DNA of 64,000 nucleotides, taken from contig CAUYLG010066144.1 in NCBI GenBank assembly GCA_963573385.1, positions 96,163-160,162 on the forward strand, given 5' to 3'. Positions within the stretch are counted from its first letter, which is position 1. Every line of letters begins with the position of its first letter. Positions 12,698 to 25,669 of this stretch are shown in pieces. The notes below the pieces were generated by a model. It was not told where the DNA came from. It did no database searches and was given only the letters and a program-made list of their open reading frames with translations. A program made the translations under genes and the position numbers. The stretch comes from Cacajao melanocephalus. Its lineage: Eukaryota; Chordata; Mammalia; Primates; Pitheciidae.

Positions 12698-14862
12698 CTG
12701 AGATACAATTTACATTCCATGCAATTCACCAATTTTAAGTGTGCAATTTCATGTTTTTTACTGTTATCACTAATGGTATACACCATCATCAAAATCAATT
12801 TTAGAATATTTTATCTCCCCAGAATAAAACCTAAACACATTAGCAATTAACCTTTATTTCCCTCCTGCCCCACAGGTCTAAGGTGAGATCTATTTTCTAT
12901 CTTCATAGGATTGTCTTATGGACAATTCATGTAAATGAATAATATCATTGTGGCATTTTTGTGACTGGCTTCTCTCACTTAGGATAATGTTTTCAAGATT
13001 CATCCATGTCATATGGATGCCATATTTGTAAGTCATTTTTCTTTATCGATGAATAATATTCCGTTGTCTAGCCATGCTAGATTTTATTTATGCTTCATCA
13101 GTTGCTGGACATTCATTCTATTCTGTTATGGTGAATAATGCTTCTTTGAAAAGTCATGTACATGTTTTTGTGGGGACGTAGGTTTTCACTGCTTTTGAGT
13201 ATATACCTAAAATATGTTACTGGTTCTAACTTTATGTTCAACATCTTTGAAGAACTGCTAGACTGTTCTCCGAAGAAGATGCATCATTTTATGTTGCAAC
13301 CAGAAATGTGGGAGGGTCTCCATTTCTCCGTATTCTTTCACTTTCTGGATGGAATTCTTTGAACCAAAAAAGTTCTAATTTTGGTGAAGTTAATTGATCT
13401 CTTTTTTGTTGTTGCTGTTTGTGCTTTGGCTCATGTTTAAGAAGACTTGTTTAACAAATGAACATGATGATTTACTTGTATTTGTTTTTTAATGATTTTA
13501 TGACTTTAGCTCTTGTACTTTTGTTCATGATTGATTTGTCAATCAAATCAATCCTGAACAAAGGAGTCAAAATTCATTCTATTTCCTTTTATTTATTTAT
13601 TTTTTTGCATGAGAATATTCTGTTGTCCCACACAATTTGTTGGAAAGACTATTCCTTTCTCATTGAATTATTTTGTCACCCCTGTCAAAAAGCAATTGAC
13701 CATTAGCGTATTTAAAAGTTTATTGTGGACTCTGAATTCTATCCCATTTATGTGTTGATATGTCTATCCTATGCCAGTACCACTCTGTCTCAACTAGTGT
13801 AGTTTTGGAGTAAGTTTTGAAATTTGGAAGTGTAAGTCCTAACTTATTCTTCTTTTTCCAGACTATTGACTATTCTGGTATCCTTGCATTTGCATATAAA
13901 TTGAAGGATCAGTTTGTCAACTGCTCTGAAAATGACAGCTTGGATTTTTATAAAGACTGTGTAGAATCTACAGATCACCTGGAGAGTATTGCTGTTGTAA
14001 CAATATTAAGTCTTCCTGTCCATGAACAGAAACAATTTGCATTCATTTAGGTCTTTAATTTCTTTTAACAATATTTTATAATGTTCACAGTATTAACTCT
14101 GCACTTCTTTTGTTAACTTTTTCCCTAAGCATTTTATTCCTTTGGATGCTACTATAAATGAAATTGTTTTAGTAATTTCTTTTTCAGATGGCTTATTGCT
14201 AAAATGTAGAAATATGATGATTGTTGCATATTGATCAGATAACCCTGAAGTTTTGCTGAAGTTGTATATTCATTCTAATAGTATTTTAATGAATTCTTTT
14301 AAGTTATTGTATACAATATAATGTCATCTGAAAAATGAAGATTGTTTTACCTCTCCATTTCCAGCATGGATGCTTTTATTTAATTTTCTTGCCTAATTTT
14401 CCAGGCTAGAACCTTTAGTACCATATTGAATAACAGTGGAGGGGCAGAAATTCTTATTTAGGTTTAGCATGTACTTCTTTCAGTGTTGAGCTTCATTATT
14501 TATTTGATGTGTTTGTTTTTTCTTATTATACATGCTTACAGCTATAGAGCTTCCTCTAAATACTTCAGTTATACCTAAAATGTTTTGGCATGTTGTGTTT
14601 TCATTTTCATTTACCTCAAGGTATTTTCTAATTTCCCTGTGATTTCTTCTCTGACTTAACGGTTATGTAAGAAGCTGATGTTTAATTTCCACATTTTTGT
14701 GAAATTTTCAAATGTCTTTTTGTTATTAGTTTCTGAGTTTATTCCATTGTGGTTAAAGAACATACTTTGTATGGTTTCAATGCTTTTAGATGAATTGAAG
14801 ATTTGATATGACCTAGCATATGTTCTATCCTGGAGAATGTCTCATATGTACTTGAGAATGTA
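12698..14862 (-). mobile_element. Old L1 (L1M-type), 3' UTR to mid ORF2
   Basis: The antisense 3' UTR begins 'gagatacaatttacattcca'. ORF2 antisense follows through 'cacttaggataatg', 'cactctgtctcaactagtg', 'aacaatattaagtcttcctg' and 'gttctatcctggagaatgtc'. It is heavily diverged, with stops throughout, and lacks ORF1 and the 5' UTR. Confidence 0.9.
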
Positions 14863-14885
14863 TGTGTGTGTTTGTGTGTGTGTGT
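14863..14885. repeat. (TG)n microsatellite at an L1 tail
   Basis: TG units interrupted by one TT step separate the two old L1 copies. Confidence 0.9.
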
Positions 14886-16715
14886 TGAGGTAAATATTCA
14901 TACAATAAAATCTGTAGGTTTAAAGTACACGATTCAATGGATTTTGATAAAATACACACTTGAGTAACCACCACTTGGATTAGGATACATCATCTACCCT
15001 GAAAAGTCTCTTGTGTCCTGTTCTGGGAAATATGCAACCCTATCTCACAGGCAACCATCATTCTGATTTATACTACCATATTTTAGTTTCCCTGTTTATA
15101 TACTTAAATAAACTCACACAGAATGAGCTTTTTTGTGTCTAGTTTTTGTTTTCACTCCATGTAACATTTTTGAGATTCATCCATCTTAGCTTTTAGTTTT
15201 CAGTTTTCACAATGTGAGCATAGCTCATAGCAACCTACTTGTACATATCTTTTGTGTACATATATTTTTATTTCTTTTGGATAAATATAAAGAAGATTGC
15301 TTAATCAGAGTGTAGGTGTACCTTTAGTTTTCGAAGAAACTGCAAACATTCTCTAGAAATCGTACTATTTTATGTTTCCCCAGAGAAATGCATGGGAGTT
15401 CCATTTGCTTCATATTCTTACAGCTTTTACTGTGTTCACATTTTTCTGCTTAATTTTACCCATTCTAGTAGATGAGTAAGAATATCTCATTGTGGATTTA
15501 ATGTGAATTTCTCTGATGACTAATATTGTTGGGTGCTTTCATGTACTTTCTGGAAACACATCTTTTTTCTTGAAATACCTTTTCAAGTCTTTTGCTGATT
15601 TTTAAATTGCATCATTTGCCTTTTTGTTCTTGACTTGTAGGAGTTCTTTACACATTTTGGTTGCAAGTCCTTTGCCAAATATGTATATATGCGTATTAAA
15701 CTACACATGTTTTCTGCCTTGCTGTGGCATTCCCTTACATTTTCTTAATGTCTTCCACTGACAAAAACAAGTGTTTTCTTTATTTTGAAGTCTAATGCAT
15801 CAATTTTTTTTGGTTATGTTTAACACTTTTTGTGTCTTCTCTAAGAAAACATTACCTACCCAAAGTTACAAATATATTTTACTGTGTTTTCTTTTTGAAG
15901 ATTTATGGTTTTAGTTTTCATATTTAAACCAATTATTTATTTCAGTTAGTTTTTGCGTTGATGTTAGGAATGAGTTCTGCATCCATTTCTTAACACACAT
16001 TCATCCAGTTGTCCCAGGGAAATGCTTTTTCCTTGTGGAATACCCTTGGTGCCTTCATTGAAAATCAATTGAACATGTATTCATATATGTTGTTTCCTGT
16101 TACTATCCTGTTCCATTGGTCTGTTACTCCAACCACAAAAAAATATCATACTCATTTCACTGCTGTAACCTTATGGCAAGTCTCAAAAGCAATCTTATTT
16201 GAATCTCCCATCTTTATTGTTCTTTGCTGAGACTTTGTTTTGGGTGATGTAGATTTCATATTTTTGATAAACGTGTCCTTTTATTTTTTAAAAAATAACA
16301 AAGCCAGTTGGCATTTCAACTGAAATTGCATTGACTTTATAGATCTATTTGGGGACAGTTGACATTTATTGATGTTGAGTCTTCAACTGATGAACAGGGT
16401 GCATTTCTCTATTTATTTAGATTTTCTGTCTCTTCTTTTGTCAGTTGTGATAATTTCTGTCATTTGGGACATCTGTTCTTTTCACCTAAGTTGTCACGTA
16501 GTCACATTTATTGGCATAAAGTTAATCATAATATCCCTATATTATCCCTTTGTTCACTCTAGGATTTGTAGTCATTTCTCACTTGCATTGCTGATGTTCT
16601 TATTTGTGTTTTCTCTCTTTTTTCTTGACTAATCTTGAAGACTGTTTCCATTTTTGAAAGCTTTTGATCGAACCAAACCCTGAGACTTGTTAATTTTCTC
16701 TACTGTTTTCAGCTG
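14886..16715 (-). mobile_element. Second old L1 (L1M-type), 3' UTR to ORF2
   Basis: A new antisense L1 3' end starts at 'gaggtaaatattcataca' and repeats the order of the copy before it. It includes the 'ggcaaccatcattctg' and 'gacttgtaggagttcttta' segments and reaches the ORF2 part around 'gttaattttctctactg'. It is diverged and non-coding. Confidence 0.88.
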
Positions 16716-17590
16716 GCTCTCTGCACCCTTTGCCCCATTAGGAAGGAAGCCATATTAGAGCTCTCTGAAATTCAGGGATCAGGGCAGTGGTTCTACTTGT
16801 GAGGGGATTCCAGAGAGCTGGAAATCCGGTGTGGGTGAAGGAGCAGGGGAATTTATCCTGGGAGAAATTCCCACCTTCCCAAGGTCCTCTGGCCAATGAA
16901 AGGAGTTATTTTAAACTTCCACTGGGATGATTGACTCTTAATTTCTTCTCATGCCCTCGAAATTCAAACATAAACCATTAAATCTTCCAGATGGAGAGAG
17001 AAGAGAGAGGGGGTATGGTGCTGGGAAATTCTTACCCTTAAAACTACGCCCCCTCATGGACCAGGAAAGAGAACCTATTCCCTCATTACCACATGTCTTT
17101 CCTCTGCCCCAAATTAGGCAATGTCTCTGATAGTAGCTACTTCATCAGCCATGGTCCTGAAGTGAAGGTGAAATGGAGCCGTGGTCACAGGTGAACCACA
17201 ATGGTGAGGTAGAAAGAGACAAGTCAAACAACAAACAATCATTCAAACAAACAACAACAAAAATCCTTGTTGTTAGTCTGGGATTTTTATCACAGAAAGA
17301 TGTAACTTATCCCAACTGGCCAGAATCACTTGATGCCTAAGAGTTCTGGGTTTTACACAGGAATATGGGTCTTTATTCCTGTACTTTATGCTGTACTTTA
17401 TCTTTAGAGCAAAACTATTTCCTGAGACTTCACTCTTTTCTGAAAACTGTCCCTAGAGCTGTCCCCTCATTCATTGAGTTTTAAATCAAATCAAAGAGAA
17501 TGATTTGGTAACATATAAAAGGATTTGAACTTTCTTGTTTTTATCCTCCTGCTAAAGGGAGCACCTGGGTTTGGAAAGAATGTTGCTTCT

Positions 17591-17625
17591 CCAGCATAAT
17601 TTAGCTTTCGGTTAAATTATGCTGG
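17591..17625. repeat. Perfect 13-bp inverted repeat with 9-nt loop
   Basis: Arms 'ccagcataattta' (17591-17603) and 'taaattatgctgg' (17613-17625) are exact reverse complements around a 9-nt loop. Confidence 0.95.
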
Positions 17626-17658
17626 AAGTTAATCTGAAGCCTAGAAAGTTAATCTGAA
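17626..17658. repeat. 13-bp direct repeat beside the hairpin
   Basis: The unit 'aagttaatctgaa' occurs at 17626-17638 and 17646-17658, starting where the hairpin ends. Confidence 0.95.
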
Positions 17659-19265
17659 AGGGGTTTCTTTGTGGAACAGTTATGAATAAATGAAAAAAGC
17701 AGAGTGTGATATTATATACTTTCATGAATTCGACTATACTTTCCCACAAACACTGTGCTAAGAGAGGAAATAGAAAACTTGTAGTTTTTCCAGGTAAGCA
17801 GCTTCATTTATCAAAAGTAGAGTACATATTTAGTTTAAGAATAGATTAGCTACCAACTGTTAAATGAGCCAGCTATCACAAATATTCATTATATCAAAAT
17901 ACGAATTCGAATATGGATTTTCCACTTGCCCATTTTTTTTCCAGCAGGGACTATCCTGTTTAGTTTTGTTTCAATAAAAAAGAATTTGCAGAAAAACAGA
18001 GTGTCTAGAAACGTTTAAATTTTTGCTTTGCTAAATACAATGAAGGAATTTGTATTCCTTTAAGTGACATAGCTAGTTACAAACGTGTTCTGTCTACAGC
18101 GATGTAGTACCGTTGGTCAGTGTAAACCGTAACCCTGGACACTGTCTGGTCACTCAATCTATAGTACTCTTACTTTTATCTGACTGAAAACAAATTAAAT
18201 TTTGCAATTTTCATAGTGTTTTCAATTTTTTTTTTGCTTTTAAGATAGCAATTAATTCATGAAAATCGTTACTATTAATATGTATCTAATCAATATTAAA
18301 ATATTTACTACTTACAGAAGAAAATTCTATTACATCTTAAGTTTAGTTTTTCATTTCCTCGCATAGAATTCGAGTGAACAGAGTGTACATTGGAACTGTG
18401 TAATTCCTTTTGCTTTACTTATAGTTTAAAAATCACAAGATTTGGATGCATTTTTTTTTCTTGTCTTTGTTGAAGGTTTTGGCATTTGCTTGCAAATGTG
18501 AAAATAAGCACTACTGCAGGGTCCTGACCTCAGCAATCCCGAGGTAGCAATAGGTAATTAGAGAGGAGGCTGAGGCGGGAGGATTGCTGGATTCTAGGAG
18601 TTCACGATGACTACTTAAATTACAGTTCTCACAATTTGATGAAAATGCATCCACTCATTTCTAAGTTATCAGTATACCATAATATTGTATTTAGATTGTT
18701 TTTAAATCAACAAGTCATGTTTTAAAAAATCATGTTAATCAAATACATCTGGTTATATTTTCTTCAACTTCTCCAAGACAATTTACCTTTGGATTGAGAC
18801 CAATTCTTGAAGTTCTATCAGCAAAAGGATTGTTTTGCGTAAAGGTTGTGAACAAGAGACTAGAGCAGAATATGCCATGCTTTCATGTACACCATTGTAT
18901 CTCCTGCACACACTACAATAGGAGGGGAAGTTCACAGAATATAAAACAAATAATGAAAGGAAATGCACAGAGTAGTTCTCATATCCTCACTGTAAAGTGA
19001 GTGAATGAAACAGGAAGCATGATGGCATACGATTATTTGACTATATATATACTTTTGTGTGTTGAAATGTGACATCAGTTGCCAAAAGGGATTCCCTTTG
19101 CTAATAATTACAAATTTGTTCCTAGCCATTTTTAGTCTTCATGTAACCAAAATAATAATAATAGTGCATTCCTGTAAAATGCTTTTCAAAGTAAATTACC
19201 TTTGGAGTAGGTGGAACTATGTTTTTTTTTTCTGTTGTTAAACCAGTGGCGTTGATTTCAGATAC

Positions 19266-19290
19266 TTTAGGTGCTACGGAAGCACCTAAA
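19266..19290. repeat. Perfect 10-bp inverted repeat with 5-nt loop
   Basis: Arms 'tttaggtgct' and 'agcacctaaa' surround the loop 'acgga'. A run of nine T residues follows about ten bases later. I infer no function. Confidence 0.95.
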
Positions 19291-19446
19291 AAATCGGCAT
19301 TTTTTTTTCTTGGACAAAAGGTAATTTTTGAGTAATTACTAATATTATTGCAATGAAGTCATTAAAGGTTTATCTTTAATTTAAATACAAAGCCTGAACA
19401 TAGCCAACCTGTTTATAATTATTGATTCAGATGATCAGAAGGGTTC

Positions 19447-19809
19447 CGATACGGTTTGACTCCGTGTTGCCACCCAAATCTCATCTCCAATTGTAATCCC
19501 CATGTATAGAGGGAGGGATTTGGTGGGAGGTGATTGGATCATGGGGATGGTGTCTCCCATGCTATTCCTGTGATAGTGAGTGAGTTCTCATGAGATCTGA
19601 TGGTTTAAAAGTGTGGCACTCCTGACGCCCCCACTGCCTCCTGCCACCATGTAAGACGGACTTGCTCCCTTCTTCACCTTCCGCCATGATTGTAAGTTTC
19701 TTGAGGTTTCCCCAGCCATGTGGAATTGCGAGACAATTAAACCTCTTTTCTTTATAAAGTACCCAATCTCAGGTAGTTCTTTATAGCAGTGGGAAAACAG
19801 ACTAATACA
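19447..19809 (+). mobile_element. MaLR solo LTR (MST/THE1-type)
   Basis: Sense order: 'acccaaatctcatctccaat', 'gggatttggtgggaggtgat', 'catgagatctgatggttt', 'caccttccgccatgattgta', 'ccccagccatgtggaatt' and 'gactaatac'. No internal region follows, so it is a solo LTR. These ERVL-MaLR LTRs do not code for protein. Confidence 0.92.
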
Positions 19810-22800
19810 GGATGCAACCAATTTGTGCTAAGTGTCTATTCTATAGCAGGAAACCTGGGAAAAGATGTTAAATTACTTGGGCTCTAATTTCGTCAGTAGT
19901 AAAGCAAGGGTAATGCAGAGATATCCTCATTTTATCTGAGGGAATTGGAAGGAATACAACACCCCCAATAAACACCAGATGTTTGGCTTCTATAAATATG
20001 ACTTTTAGTAAATACATTCAGGTAGAAGTCCGTGGTAGGTACAGAGGGCACCGGCATAGTCTTCACCATGTATCATGTGATCATACGTGCTGTGTCCTAT
20101 CGCCAAACACTATGAATGTCATTATTACCTGAGGTGAGAGCAGGCAGTCTCAGGAAAGAGGATAAAAGATATATATTGTTTAGTGAAAACAGGAAGGCAG
20201 GATGAGGGCCAGAAGGCTGTCAAGGTTGTATGTAGGATAGATGTAATATCATTTTGAAAATGAAGAACAATTACTTTATGATTCAAACCAGTATTCAGGA
20301 AATCTTCCACAATTTTCTTTTCCTATTTCTATTGTCTTGCTTTTTAATAAAGATAGTTTTATAAATATCAGCCTATCTTGCATTCCTAATGGATGTTTTG
20401 GTTCAGTTTTAGATAAAAACTTAAAGGGGTATTTTAAGTGAGAAGCAAGAGTAGCAAGGTGGTAACAGAGGTAATTACCCAATGTGAGAAACTCAAAATA
20501 AGGAAGGAACCCATAGGAATGGGCGCCAGGGCTTGGCTGAGATACCTCTCTCCACTTCGAGTCTCATTCCAGTACTTTTCTCTGCTAAGCTCTTGGCTTC
20601 TTTTTGTTTTATTACACGGCCCAAGCTCTAGAGTAAAGGACTAAAGGAGACAGTATGGTAGACTGAGTTCAATTTTCCAGAAAGAAAAAATCAATTTCAA
20701 CTGAGAACATCACGTCACATAGTATTAGAATGACTTTAATTTCCCAAAGAAAGATGCAAAGGGACACTTCTCCAGTCCTACACACAATTCTTACTCTGCA
20801 TAATTTGTCTTCAGAATCATATCATTTCCAGTCTTATCTCCTGGCTTCTCAGAGTGCTTCTGCTTTCAATTTGCTTTTGGATCTGCTATTCTAGACAGTA
20901 TTTTCTGTTTCAGTTCACCTACTTCTTTTATGCCAGGAAAAATGTATTCACCCTCCTTGCCACCTCCTTTCTGCTAAGAGATGTTACCCCACCCAAAAGA
21001 ACTTTGACCTCTTAGAGGAATACTTACTTTGTAGAGTGGGGAAAATAACTTTCGTTTGAAGTGATGAGTCTGATTTGGTGAGAATACCAGCATTAATTTC
21101 TTAATCATGTACCAAATTTATGCTTGTGTGAGGTCTATTGGAGATCTAATGGGTGTGCAGAATTCCTTCTTTCCATTCTGAGACATTTTGAAACTTGTAT
21201 GTGCTCAAATCATGTTCAAATCTACCTTTTAAGAGGAGTGGGATATAATTCCCCTAATTGAAGGTCTGTTTCAGAATATGCTTCAAATTCTCACTCTCCA
21301 CAAATATGCCGAAACTCTAACAATCTGGAGTGATCAATGGGATTATTTCCAAAATTCAGCCAAAGATTCTTATGGCAGAGTTTGTTAATATCACTTGGAA
21401 TGTATTAAATAGTAGTTGTGGTTTGTGTAAATCCACTGTTCCGTGTCAATCCAAACAAATTTGCTTGAGAAAGTCCACTAGTTAAATGTTCTCCCTTTTC
21501 ACTAGGCACATACAGAATATACAGTTAATTTTACAGGTACTGGTAGGTGCTCACTTTTCTTATAAGAGAGTCAGTTTCTCAGGAACCATTTAACTGTCTG
21601 TATTCTTTAAATTTGTGTGACACTGACATCTTTTTCTAATGCTCAGATACTAGGGAGGTTCTGAGTAGGTGACACCATGTTCTTTTAAACAAGGCATATA
21701 AATATTTGAGACTTTTAAAATCCATCTTTGACTAATTATTTAGTGACCATTGACACAGGATGACACTTAACTGTAATCTTCACAATGGAAGGGAAGTTGT
21801 GTCCCCATCTCATGGTGTAGGGACTAACATATTGGTTCCAAGGAAACACTTGTGGGATTAAGGAATGATCATGAGAGTCCTATCCCTCTAAGGCCTGTTA
21901 ACCTCTTTATTTCCAAAGCTGATTATGTCAACTTGGCTGGATGGATAGGCTTCTATCTGCTTGTTCATTGTTGTTCCCTATGTGTCCTTGACATTGCACT
22001 TCTGTCCAGAAGGCACCTGCCCAGTTAGTAGCAAGGTATGGATCTTCAGTTAAGGGTGCAAATTAACTGCTCCCCTAAATTAGAACCAGCAGAGAAGTGT
22101 ATATTTCCTTTGAAGTCACACATCCCTTTGAGAAAACAATATCAGGAAGCTGATAATTTGTCTTAAGTGTAAGTGTCCCTGGTGGAACCTAGTTTAGAAT
22201 ACTTGATCCTCGATTTTCAGTACAAATACTTAGACTAGAGTCATTGACTTGAGCCAAGTTATCTTGGTAGTTATTGCTGAAATGATCCCCGAGGAAACCA
22301 AGGTCCAGACTATACGGGGTGGTATAAAGGATGATGTCAACACCTTGAATTAAATCCTGAAAATATATGCATGTGCTCCGCCATAGAGAAAGTTCTGTTT
22401 AAACATACATGTAATATTACATTTTCTGAGCCATACAGGTGAAAATAAATAGTCAAAGATCACTCCATTCTTAGACTAATGACATTTCAGGATATGGACA
22501 TACTTCTAGCTGGTATTAATTCTGTTTTCTTTTCATACATGTGTGTAAAGTAACTGGCAGTGAATTTTTTTTTAATTTGTGTCAGTTTATTTGAGAGATT
22601 GTGACATACAGGGGTAATGGATTATTATTTCTCAAAGATGGAGAAACATTTTTAAAATTTTAAATTAGAGAGAAATAAATTTCAATGTAATTCAAATGCA
22701 ACCTTTTGGGTTTAAAAAATAAGATAGCATTTATGTAAAAAACCATGGTGTACCATTAGTGTTTTGTGTATGATATCTGGGAAGAAGACATATGACGGTG

Positions 22801-23043
22801 AGTGTTTCTCTTGGCTTGAAGGTGGTATCAAAACAGTTCCAACGCCAAGAATAACTCTCAGAAATGTGAGCATTAGTCAATGCATTTAAAGATCTCTATA
22901 TGGTAAAATTCATTTAAGAGAGACATGAGTTTTACTAGTTATCCAAATTAAGTGTTAAAAAGACAAGCGGACTGAAACTTGACTCACTTTCTTTTGTTTT
23001 TTCTTTTTCTCATTTTCTTTTGTAATCACCTGAAAGTTACTTT
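19810..23043. other. Unassigned sequence
   Basis: About 3.2 kb with no element I can name and no reading frame above 70 codons that looks coding. It may hold decayed MIR/L2 pieces near 19.9 kb. Confidence 0.45.
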
Positions 23044-23055
23044 AAGCAATAACCT

Positions 23056-23363
23056 GGCCAGGCACAGTGGCTCACACCTATAACCCCAGCACTTTGGGAG
23101 GCCAAGATGCACTGATCTTGAGGTCAAGAGTTTGAGGCCAGCCTGGCCAACATGGTGAAACCCCATCTCTACTAAAAATACAAAAATTAGCCGGGAGTGG
23201 TGGCAGGCACCTGTAGTCCCAGCTACTCCGGGGATAGGGGCAGGGTGAGGCAGAAGAACTGTTGGAACCTGGGAGGCAGAGGTTGCAGTGAGCCAAGATG
23301 GCGCCACTGCACTCCGGCCTGAGCAAACAGAGTGAGACTCTGTCTAAAAAAAAAAAAAAAAAA
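23056..23363 (+). mobile_element. AluS, full length
   Basis: Runs from 'ggccaggcacagtggctcac' to an 18-nt A tail, with the TSD 'aagcaataac' at 23044-23053 and just after the tail. The right monomer has a local expansion (about 23228-23250) in place of the usual 'cgggaggctgaggcaggag'. Confidence 0.98.
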
Positions 23364-23372
23364 GCAATAACT

Positions 23373-24190
23373 TATCTCTTTCAATAAGACATTCTCTTGT
23401 AGAAATTTTCCTACTAAATCAGCTATTCTATTGGCTATGTTTAATTACCTAGATTTTCTAATATTTTCTGTTTACAAGAAACAAAAGATTCTTGCAGAGA
23501 CTCTGTAAGATTCTCTGATAAACTAAGGCCCAGATTTACTGTTAAGGGCAAATAAGTGACAATTAATATATGTCCTTTACTTACCCATACTGGAAGATAC
23601 TACTAGGGGAAGTGGAAGCTCTTTTTTCTTGTTAATATCCTATGGATGTTACATTATTTACTGAAGAAATATGACCTTTCTCCAGCCATGAACATGGAAC
23701 CTTTACAAGTACTTGGAAAACTTGAATGATTACATATAGTAATTGACAATATCTTTTGCAACCCTCTCTTTCACTACCTAATTTATGACTTAATTTGTAA
23801 TTTTATGGCTCAATTTCAGCATCCATGAACCAGGAACTCTAAGAACTGGTGTCCTTAGAAAGATGCATATGATTTAAATGTTTTTTTTACAATTAGCCAG
23901 AAAGATTATTTCATCGATGCATAGCAGAATGGCTATTACTGCACAACTGTAAGCTAGAACTGCAAACATTCCCCCTTGCACAGGCTTTGGGTTGGCAGAC
24001 TATGCTACAGCATGGCCCTAGCTACATACCTGGAAGTGGGGTCTTGACGGGTTAACTGGAGGAGGATATTCAATTCAAGATATCACAAGAGGAAGAGCTA
24101 TAGAGGTGAACCTGAGCCAAGCCCTGACAAAGATCACTGGGAATCAAAATCCAGAGAGATCACATTCAAACACCAAATTAAAAAATAAAG
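23373..24190. other. Unassigned sequence
   Basis: No recognised element or frame. Confidence 0.5.
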
Positions 24191-24196
24191 AATAAA

Positions 24197-24345
24197 GCAA
24201 GGCACAGTGGCCTGAGACTGTTGTCCCAGTTACTCAGGAGACTGAGGCGGGACAACTGCTTGAGCCCAGGAGTTTGAGTCTAGCCTGGGTAACACAGCAA
24301 GACCTCATCTCTTAAAAAATTAAATTAAAATAAATAATAAAGTCA
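24197..24345 (+). mobile_element. Free left Alu monomer (FLAM-like)
   Basis: A single Alu left arm, 'aaggcacagtggcctgagac' to 'acctcatctcttaaaaaatt', ends in an A-rich tail without a right arm. FLAMs predate dimeric Alus. Confidence 0.85.
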
Positions 24346-24502
24346 CGAATCAGAATGGAACAAAGCATAAAAGAAGCAGATAGGAACAAATAAGCAAGAG
24401 CTTAAGAAACTGCTATAAAGAGCTTATTGGTAGGGGCAGTTAGAGCAAGAGCTAGATCTTATTTGTAGTAAAGGTACAGCATGCAGGGTATTGGGTTGGA
24501 AT

Positions 24503-24690
24503 AGAGCACTGTTTCTCAACGTTGGTCGCATATTCCAATTATCTAGGGAACTTAATACATGCCCTAGTCTCACTTCTAGAAATTCTAATTTAATTGATCT
24601 GGGAAATAATCTGGATATTAAGATTTGTGATATTTCCCAGGTGATCCCACTGTGCAACCAAGATTGAGAGCACTGATGGTAGGGTTGGAA
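24503..24690 (+). mobile_element. MER5A/B (hAT-Charlie MITE)
   Basis: 'gcactgtttctcaacgttgg', 'ccaattatctagggaactta' and 'tttcccaggtgatcccactg' follow the MER5 consensus order. Confidence 0.8.
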
Positions 24691-25669
24691 GGAAGCCACA
24701 GCAAAAGCATTCACACTAGTAACAGGGGAACTAGGAAGGAAACACAAATAACAGTTTCAGCGCAACTTGCCCCAGGAAGTTTTCCTTGAGTAGCAAGCTG
24801 AGCTGGAAACCTTTGGTGATGATTTTTACATACTTTCTGTATCACTCTCATGTAGTGAAACTCATGCAAAGATAGTAGTTGGGAAAAAGTTTAAGGTTTT
24901 AACCAATGAGCTGCTGCAGTAAGGTGATATATTTAATGGCATTACGTGGGAACTATCATGACCTTATGATTTGGTTTGTTGGGAAAATCTGTTTTCACTT
25001 GGCTGATTCTAAGACAAGTTGCTCTTCCTGCTGAAGGGGTTAAAATGCTAGTGGAATACAGTGCCTGTGGCATAGGATTTCCCACTGCAGTACAAAATGC
25101 CCAATTGAACCTGAAATTTTAATAAACAACAAATAGTTTCTTAGCAAGTGTCCTTTGCAATATTTAAGACATATTTAAATATTATCTGTTATTCATCAGA
25201 TCTTCAAACTTGAACGAGGGTCCAGTTTTTGTTCGTTTGTTTGTTTTTGTTTTTATTTTCTTAAGTCAGGCATCCCAGTGTGGGAAAAATCCCTAACCAG
25301 CAGAGTGAGAGAGACATTCAGAGATAAGCCTGAGACGTGGATGCACATTTATAGGAAGTGAAACCATTTCTGGGGTAATAATCAATGGGTGGCAGATATT
25401 TTGCAGTCCATGTTCAAGGAATCCTAACTCAAAATAACAATCAGTGCAAACAGCTCAGTATTTGAAATGAGTTTTGAATAAGTTATCCAGCCAATGAAGG
25501 AGGTCTATAGTTTGTTGTAAGACACCTGACATAGAAAGGTAAACACTTGGCACAGCAAGTGAGGTGAGACAAAAACAAAACAAAACACAACAAAAAAACC
25601 CAGCCTGGGTCAACACACACACACAGAATCTGCAAAACTCAGTGAGAAGAAAAAGAAACAGACACAAAA
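24691..25669. other. Unassigned sequence
   Basis: Nothing recognisable beyond short A-, CAAAA- and CA-rich tracts near 25.57-25.63 kb. Confidence 0.45.

Larger units (their letters stand above)
16716..19446. other. Unassigned sequence with short hairpins
   Basis: About 2.7 kb without an Alu, L1 or LTR that I can name. 16720-17210 is GC-richer than its surroundings but has no open frame. A short Alu/7SL-like phrase at about 18563-18609 is too brief to call. Confidence 0.45.

Noticed and set aside
13817..14050. 77-codon plus-strand frame
   Set aside because: It is the antisense reading of L1 ORF2 in the old L1 at 12698-14862.
18563..18609. Alu/7SL-like phrase 'gaggctgaggcgggaggatt'
   Set aside because: Fewer than 50 bp match, with no tail or TSD, so a truncated monomer cannot be told from chance or a decayed scrap.
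21919..21965. Possible LTR end resembling 'gattatgtcaacttggctgg'
   Set aside because: Only one short phrase matches the old MaLR-like family; the rest of the element could not be followed.
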